Made by a program: the position numbers and the translations under genes. Below are positions 63,610 to 64,000 of a stretch of 64,000 nucleotides of DNA, piece by piece. The number at the start of each line of letters is the position of its first letter. The first letter of the stretch is position 1. The DNA comes from Thalassomonas viridans (lineage in GTDB: Bacteria; Pseudomonadota; Gammaproteobacteria; Enterobacterales; Alteromonadaceae). The stretch is from positions 2,294,001-2,358,000 of the forward strand of contig NZ_CP059733.1 of NCBI RefSeq assembly GCF_000948985.2. Reading direction: 5' to 3'. The notes beneath the pieces were generated by a model, which was not told the DNA's origin, did not search any database, and saw nothing but the letters and a program-made list of their open reading frames with translations.

Positions 63610-64000
63610 TGGCCGATGAAGCGCGTTATGGCTCCTTACCTTTTGCTGAGGCAATTGAATTTTTCAAAGAAAAGCTGAACGTTCCCAGTGAGCGCTGGGC
63701 CGATATCTGGCGTGATGGCCATAACAATGCTTTTATGATCGCCGGTGCCATGAAGGACGACTTGCTTAATGATTTTCGCCAGGCGGTGGATAGTGCCATT
63801 AGCGAGGGTAAGTCCCTTACCTGGTTTAAGAAGGAGTTTAAAAACATTGTAGCCGGGCATGGCTGGGAGCACACCGGCAAAGCCAGCTGGAGGGCCAGTG
63901 TGATTTATGATACCAACATCAGGCAAAGCTACAATGCGGGCCGCTATGAGCAGCTACAGCACTTTGAATATTGGCAGTATCAACACGGTGACAGCAAATG
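63609..64000 (+). CDS. Mu-F-like phage head morphogenesis protein (3' end outside window)
   Basis: 130 codons visible. Starts on the portal stop (TAATG). AIEFFKEKLNVPSERWADIWRDGHNNAFMIAGAMK (abridged) and SWRASVIYDTNIRQSYNAGRYEQ match the Mu gp30/F minor head protein family, which helps in capsid assembly. The remainder, with scaffold/protease and coat genes expected next, lies beyond the window. Confidence 0.9.
   Translation, partial: MADEARYGSLPFAEAIEFFKEKLNVPSERWADIWRDGHNNAFMIAGAMKDDLLNDFRQAVDSAISEGKSLTWFKKEFKNIVAGHGWEHTGKASWRASVIYDTNIRQSYNAGRYEQLQHFEYWQYQHGDSK

Larger units (their letters stand above)
43711..64000. mobile_element. Mu-like transposable prophage (right end outside window)
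   Basis: Everything from about 43.7 kb onward is phage: Mor, GemA, Gam, transposase A/B pair, Ner-like and CI-like regulators, then endolysin, terminase, DUF935 portal and Mu-F-like head gene. The left boundary must lie between the host terminator (ends 43707) and the mor stop (43887). A TG dinucleotide at 43727 (TGTTTACC) is one candidate end, followed by purine-rich imperfect repeats (GAGAAAAG twice; ACTGAAA twice) that could be transposase sites. Base composition drops visibly. The early block is leftward, opposite to the late genes, as I recall for BcepMu-type phages. Tail genes, right end and target duplication lie beyond 64000. Confidence 0.92.

Overview
The window is chromosomal DNA of a marine gammaproteobacterium, most likely an Alteromonadales member of the Colwelliaceae (Thalassomonas-like). 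That placement is inference. It rests on the gene order aspS-yebC-ruvCAB-ybgC-tolQRAB-pal-cpoB, the tRNA-Lys cluster downstream of cpoB, a PEP-CTERM-type protein and very large Ig-repeat secreted proteins. The host part is moderately GC-rich. From about 43.7 kb to the right edge the sequence is visibly more AT-rich and is a Mu-like transposable prophage.

Layout. 1-2.4 kb: 3' part of a diguanylate cyclase with several periplasmic solute-binding domains. 2.6-7.7 kb: aspS, yebC, ruvC, ruvA, ruvB, i.e. tRNA charging and Holliday-junction processing. 7.7-8.4 kb: a gene-free stretch with a possible minus-strand small RNA. 8.4-13.7 kb: the Tol-Pal envelope operon. 13.8-14.7 kb: five tRNA-Lys(UUU) genes interleaved with three chimeric tRNA-like pieces. 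15-16.8 kb: nadA, tRNA-Ser(GGA), a DUF1294 membrane protein. 17-18.1 kb: two small unknown genes facing an R-body (RebB-type) gene. 18.3-33.8 kb: a leftward four-gene cluster encoding a 1415-aa Ig-repeat protein with a zinc-protease-like tail, a small secreted protein, a 3248-aa Ig-repeat protein and a DsbA-like lipoprotein. 34.5-43.6 kb: a PEP-CTERM-type protein, a DUF1456 protein, glutaminase, an XRE regulator, an Aer-like chemoreceptor, cobyric acid synthase and a dipeptidyl-peptidase III lipoprotein.

The prophage (about 43.7 kb to beyond 64 kb) has its early genes packed leftward: Ner-like regulator, small regulators, a coiled-coil protein, transposase A, ATPase B, Gam, a set of small proteins, GemA and Mor. 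A CI-like repressor reads rightward from a shared operator region. It is followed by a two-gene AT-rich insert (secreted protein plus a beta-propeller sensor protein with a kinase-type ATPase domain). The rightward late genes follow: endolysin, holin-like protein, small zinc protein, DUF2730, gp26-like, DUF3486, terminase, DUF935 portal and a Mu-F-like head protein cut by the window edge. The early block is inverted relative to phage Mu, an arrangement I recall for BcepMu-type phages.

The most promising leads are the leftward secreted-protein cluster (giant Ig arrays with vicinal cysteines next to a DsbA-like thiol oxidoreductase) and the prophage-borne propeller sensor with an altered phosphoacceptor region. 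The tRNA-Lys array with repeated tRNA chimeras comes next.
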